A stretch of DNA of 7,935 nucleotides from an uncultured Paracoccaceae bacterium (GTDB lineage Bacteria; Pseudomonadota; Alphaproteobacteria; Rhodobacterales; Rhodobacteraceae), in contig CALCPC010000457.1 of assembly GCA_937900975.1 (NCBI GenBank), forward strand, positions 1 through 7,935, written 5' to 3'. Each line of letters opens with the position of its first letter. The stretch's first letter is position 1. The notes beneath the pieces are model-generated. The model did no database searches. It had not been told where the DNA came from and saw only the letters and a list, made by a program, of their open reading frames with translations. Made by a program: the position numbers and the translations under genes. Positions 4,680-7,935 of the stretch are shown here, piece after piece.

Positions 4680-6683
4680 ATGACCGGAGCAGACAGTGTC
4701 AGCGTGACTTTCGCGGGCGATATCGCTTGGGTGACGATCGACAATCCCCCAGTGAACGCAACCGCCGTCGGCGTGCGCACGGGGCTGATGGCGGCGATCG
4801 GTGCGGTGGCGTCGGCGCGGGTCGCCGTTCTGGCCGCAGCGGGCAAAACCTTTGTCGCGGGCGGCGATATGACGGAGTTCGACGCCCCCCCGGTCCCGCC
4901 CCACTTGCCCGATGTGGTGCAAGCGATTGAGGACAGTCCCGTGCCGTTTATCGCCGCATTGCACGGCACGGTGCTGGGTGGCGGGCTGGAATTGGCCTTG
5001 GGCTGCGCATGGCGGATCGCGGCGCGGCGCACGCTTTTCGGGCTGCCCGAGGTCTCGGTCGGCACCATCCCCGGCGCGGGTGGGACGCAACGGCTTCCCC
5101 GGCTTATCGGGGTGGCCTTGGCGATTGAGATGACGGCCGCGGGCAAACGCCTGACAGCGGCGGAGTTTCAGGCCGCCGGCGCGCTCGACAAGGTCGTTGA
5201 TGGGGATCTGCGGGGGGCCGTCACGGCCTTTGCAGCGGAATTGCCCCCCCGCCCCGGCAAGATCTCTGCCCGCCCATCGCCCCGCTTTGCCACCGCCGAC
5301 TGGCGGGCCGCCGAGGCCGCCGTCGCGAAAAAGGCGCGGGGGCAGAACGCGCCGCTCCGCGCTGTGGAAGCGCTGGCCTGGTCGGCGCTGCCCTTCGCAG
5401 AGGGCCAGCCGAAGGAGCGGGCGCTGCATCTTCAGCTCCGCCAGTCAGAGGAAAGCCGCGCGCTGCGACATGTCTTTTTTGCCGAGCGGGCCGTTGCGCG
5501 CCCGCCGGCGGTGCGCGCCGGGGCGCCGCGCAGCATCGGCCGGGTGCTGGTTCTAGGCGGCGGGCTGATGGGCGCCGGGATCGCCACGGCGGCCCTGTCC
5601 GCGGGCCTGTCGGTCACACTGCTTGAACGCGATGCGACCGCAGCAAAGGACGCGGCGTCGCGCGTGATCGACACGCTGGAGGGCGGTGTCCGGCGGGGGA
5701 AAACGACAGCCGACGCCGTCGAGCGGCAGAAGGCGGCCTTTACCGCGACGCCAGAGCGTGACGCCGCCGCGGGGCATGACCTGGCAATCGAAGCGGTTTT
5801 TGAGGATGTGGCGCTAAAGCGCGCTCTCTTCGCCCAACTCTCCAAGGTTTTGAGCGCCGAGGCGATCTTGGCCACCAACACATCCTACCTCGACCCGACG
5901 GCGATTTTCGACGGCATCCCGGGGCCAGAGCGCTGTGTCGGCCTGCATTTCTTCAGCCCGGCCCACATCATGAAACTGGTGGAGGTCGTGGCGCTGCCCG
6001 CCACCTCTGCCGACACGCTGGCGACCGCGTTCGGCTTTGCCAAGACGCTGCGCAAGATCGCCGTGCGCTCGGGCATTTGCGAGGGGTTTATCGGCAACCG
6101 GATGTTGACGGCTTACCGGCGCGCGGCCGAGTACATGCTGGCCGATGGCGCGCTGCCCGAAGACGTCGACGCGGCGATGCGCGCCTTCGGCATGGCGATG
6201 GGCCCCTTTGAGGTGCAGGACCTCAGCGGGTTGCAAATCGCCGAAGCCAATCGGCGGCGCCAGGATGCCACCCGTCCTGCGCAAGAGCGCTATGTGACCA
6301 TCGCTGACCAGCTTTGCGCCTTGGGCCGGCTTGGCCAGCGGTCGGGCAAAGGGTGGTATCGCTATGACGCGGGCGACCGAACGCCGAAGCCGGACCACGC
6401 CGTCACGGCGTTGATCCAGGCCTATTCCGACGCCGCCGGAATCGCGCGAAAGCCGATCAGCCCGCAGGATATTCAGATCCGTCTGCTGGCCGTGCTTGCC
6501 AATGAGGGCGCGCGGATTGTCGAAGAAGGCATCGCGGACAGCGACGCCGCCATCGATCTCGTCAAGATCCACGGCTATGGGTTTCCGCGCTGGCGGGGCG
6601 GCCCGATGCGGGCCGCAGAGGCCGCCGGAGACACAGCCATCCGACACGCGTTGGACATGACCGAGGCTGCAAGCCCCGGCTAA
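4680..6683 (+). CDS. Fused enoyl-CoA hydratase / 3-hydroxyacyl-CoA dehydrogenase (FadJ/MFE1 type)
   Basis: A 667-residue bifunctional beta-oxidation enzyme. The N-terminal crotonase domain (about 1-180) shows the oxyanion-hole blocks FVAGGDM (58-64) and LGGGLELALG (99-108) and the two hydratase glutamates E104 and E124 (GLPE), spaced 20 apart exactly as in E. coli FadB. A helical linker (about 200-285) precedes the NAD-binding domain: VLVLGGGLMGAGIATAA (289-305), E316 ending the second strand, and ATNTSYLD (398-405). HFFSPAH gives catalytic H423, paired with E435, the same 12-residue spacing as FadB. Two C-terminal dehydrogenase domains follow (GFIGNRM at 469-475; HGYGFPRWRGGP at 631-642). 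The ATG at 4680 is supported by AGGAAAG at 4665-4671; in-frame codons upstream run antisense to paaG. By location I infer it hydrates and oxidises 2,3-dehydroadipyl-CoA, the work of PaaF plus PaaH, but general fatty-acid oxidation is possible. Confidence 0.93.
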   Translation: MTGADSVSVTFAGDIAWVTIDNPPVNATAVGVRTGLMAAIGAVASARVAVLAAAGKTFVAGGDMTEFDAPPVPPHLPDVVQAIEDSPVPFIAALHGTVLGGGLELALGCAWRIAARRTLFGLPEVSVGTIPGAGGTQRLPRLIGVALAIEMTAAGKRLTAAEFQAAGALDKVVDGDLRGAVTAFAAELPPRPGKISARPSPRFATADWRAAEAAVAKKARGQNAPLRAVEALAWSALPFAEGQPKERALHLQLRQSEESRALRHVFFAERAVARPPAVRAGAPRSIGRVLVLGGGLMGAGIATAALSAGLSVTLLERDATAAKDAASRVIDTLEGGVRRGKTTADAVERQKAAFTATPERDAAAGHDLAIEAVFEDVALKRALFAQLSKVLSAEAILATNTSYLDPTAIFDGIPGPERCVGLHFFSPAHIMKLVEVVALPATSADTLATAFGFAKTLRKIAVRSGICEGFIGNRMLTAYRRAAEYMLADGALPEDVDAAMRAFGMAMGPFEVQDLSGLQIAEANRRRQDATRPAQERYVTIADQLCALGRLGQRSGKGWYRYDAGDRTPKPDHAVTALIQAYSDAAGIARKPISPQDIQIRLLAVLANEGARIVEEGIADSDAAIDLVKIHGYGFPRWRGGPMRAAEAAGDTAIRHALDMTEAASPG

Positions 6684-6747
6684 TGGCAGCGCGCGGCACG
6701 ATTTGCCTGACCAAAACCCGAAACGACCCTCGAAAGAGGAAGGCGAC

Positions 6748-7527
6748 ATGCCGACCAAGACCGTGCCCGGTGCCATCGCCGCGCTGATGCTGACCGGCGG
6801 CTCTGCCCCGGCGGGGGATCGACTGGTGATGTCACGCTGGGGTCCGCCGGCCCACGGCATCCAGACGCACATGCCGCCCCATCTGATCGAAATTACGGCC
6901 GCTGCCAAAGACGGCCGCGCCACAGGCAAGCCGCGCCCTGTCCTGGCACCGCCGCCGGCACAGATGAACCAGGTGCGCGGTGGCGCGGTCGACACCTCCG
7001 ACATATCTCACGAACACCAGCCCCGCCGATTTACGCCCGACAAGCAGCGCGCGCAGCCCGGCGTTGAGGCGATAGCGGTGGCGGCCGCGAACCGGGCCCG
7101 GTGTGACGCCCATCTGGCTGAGATTAACGGGCATCGTACGGTCAAGACGAGCGCTGCGCACACGCACGGGCCAGAACCGGTGCAGACCAGCGCGCCGCTG
7201 TTCGCGGTTCTGATCCCGCTGATCTACCGCGTCCTGGGCTGCGAAATCGAAAGCCTGTCGACGCGGCCGTTAACGGGGCCCATCGTCTTTCCGCTGGGCT
7301 TTGACCCGATCCGGTTTGGCATCGCGGCGGAGAAGATCGCGCGCATCCCGCCTGTTGGCCCCAATGTCTTTGTTCCGAAAGGCGTGGTGAGCGCTGTCTC
7401 GTCCCGCACGATTTTTTCAGGGTGGCACCCGGTTTTGGATCGCCGGTATCGCCCGGATGGCCCTGATTGGCGCGCGCCTGATCCTTGCCCTTCATCTGCC
7501 CAACCCAATGGGCGGCACCGGCCATAA
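6748..7527 (+). pseudogene. TRAP-transporter remnant: DctP N-terminus joined in frame to DctM C-terminus
   Basis: This 259-codon open frame is a chimera. Residues 1-148 read like a TRAP solute-binding protein: a signal-peptide-like start (AIAALMLTGGSAPA), DRLVMSRWGPPAHGI (24-38), LAPPPAQM (66-73), then AHLAEINGHR and THGPEPVQTS (121-148). From about residue 151 it reads like the end of a DctM permease: LIYRVLGCEIESLS (158-171), LGFDPIRFG (183-191), PPVGPNVFVPKGVV (201-214). The DctP C-terminus, all of DctQ and most of DctM are missing. The permease end is also frameshifted near the six T residues at 7412-7417: the following hydrophobic helix (FWIAGIARMALIG) is read in the next frame, to a TGA at 7574-7576. 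AGAGGAAGG at 6735-6743 is a leftover or working ribosome binding site. Neither half can function as a transporter. An intact ancestor might have imported aromatic acids; that is conjecture. The 64 bases before it (6684-6747) show nothing else. Confidence 0.8.
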
Positions 7528-7557
7528 GGCCCCGGTCGCCCCGATAAGGAAATCCGC

Positions 7558-7935
7558 ATGTCCCTTCTCCAAGTGAACAGTTTCGCGGCCGGTCAGTGGG
7601 TCGCGCCCGGGCCCGGCGCGCGGCCAATTGAGAACGCCGTAACCGGCGATGTGATGGCGGAGGCCGGGAACGACGCGCTGGATGTCGCCGCGATGCTGGA
7701 TTTCGCGCGCGAAACCGGCGGGCCGGCGCTGCGGGCGCTGACGTTTCACCAACGCGCCAAGATGTTAAAGGCGCTTGCCACCGCGCTGAACGAAGAACGC
7801 GACGCGCTTTACGCGCTGTCCTTTTCCAGCGGCGCGACGCATGCCGACCACAAAATCGACATCGATGGCGGCATCGGCACGATGTTTGTTTTCGCCTCCA
7901 AGGGCCGGCGCGAGATGCCGGATGGACATGTCTAC
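7558..7935 (+). CDS. paaZ: PaaZ, oxepin-CoA hydrolase / semialdehyde dehydrogenase, N-terminal part
   Basis: The first 126 codons of a gene that runs off the right edge. The peptide matches the start of PaaZ (about 680 residues in E. coli): FAAGQW (9-14), GPALRALTFHQRAKMLK (55-71), LYALSFSSGATHAD (84-97), DIDGGIGTMFVFASKGRREM (101-120). PaaZ has an N-terminal NADP-linked aldehyde dehydrogenase and a C-terminal hotdog hydratase; it hydrolyses oxepin-CoA, opening the ring, and oxidises the resulting aldehyde to 3-oxo-5,6-dehydrosuberyl-CoA. The catalytic residues of both domains lie beyond the window, so activity cannot be judged. The ATG at 7558 has AAGGA at 7546-7550, seven bases upstream. 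I see no clear promoter of its own; it may be read from the 4580-4680 promoter through the transporter remnant. Confidence 0.94.
   Translation, partial: MSLLQVNSFAAGQWVAPGPGARPIENAVTGDVMAEAGNDALDVAAMLDFARETGGPALRALTFHQRAKMLKALATALNEERDALYALSFSSGATHADHKIDIDGGIGTMFVFASKGRREMPDGHVY

Noticed and set aside
5814..7004. Minus-strand open frame of 396 codons
   Set aside because: Antisense to the hydratase/dehydrogenase gene and the transporter remnant, with no domain signature or sensible ribosome binding site.
1..7935. tRNA, rRNA, CRISPR arrays, insertion sequences, attachment sites
   Set aside because: None were seen. There are no regular spacer repeats, no transposase motifs, and no terminal repeats around the transporter remnant.

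Overview
The window is a phenylacetate (phenylacetyl-CoA, paa) degradation locus from a high-GC bacterium, most likely an alphaproteobacterium of the Rhodobacterales. That placement is inferred from the GC-rich coding bias, the gene order, a TetR-type rather than GntR-type regulator in the operon, and the style of the TRAP-transporter remnant. Nothing here fixes genus or species.

Layout. Bases 1-101 hold the last codons of paaD, followed ten bases later by a complete paaE (112-1179, reductase of the phenylacetyl-CoA epoxidase); this is the end of a plus-strand paaA-E type operon. A 259-base convergent gap with two perfect inverted repeats follows. Bases 1439-4577 are one tightly packed minus-strand operon, read in the order paaG (epoxide isomerase), paaI (thioesterase), paaK (phenylacetate-CoA ligase), then a TetR-family regulator. 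The first two junctions are 4-base ATGA overlaps, and the last is a stop codon abutting a TTG start. A 102-base divergent promoter region (4578-4679) carries two similar 12-base pseudo-palindromes and one perfect odd-length palindrome. Facing right from it is a 667-residue fused enoyl-CoA hydratase / 3-hydroxyacyl-CoA dehydrogenase (4680-6683). Next, 6748-7527 is a decayed TRAP-transporter locus: the N-terminal third of a DctP-like binding protein runs directly, in frame, into the C-terminal part of a DctM-like permease. The window closes with the first 126 codons of paaZ (7558 onward).

Together the genes encode most of the pathway. PaaK activates phenylacetate to phenylacetyl-CoA; the PaaABC(D)E epoxidase, fed electrons by PaaE, makes the ring 1,2-epoxide; PaaG isomerises it to oxepin-CoA; PaaZ opens the ring and oxidises the aldehyde. 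The fused crotonase/dehydrogenase could supply the later beta-oxidation steps done by separate PaaF and PaaH elsewhere. PaaI can release CoA from stalled intermediates. The TetR protein is the obvious candidate repressor. The thiolase PaaJ and paaABC are not in view.

I found no undescribed system that I can defend. The most notable points are the in-frame DctP/DctM transporter remnant, the operator-like repeats in the divergent promoter, the fused late-pathway enzyme, and the unusual translational junctions in the minus-strand operon.
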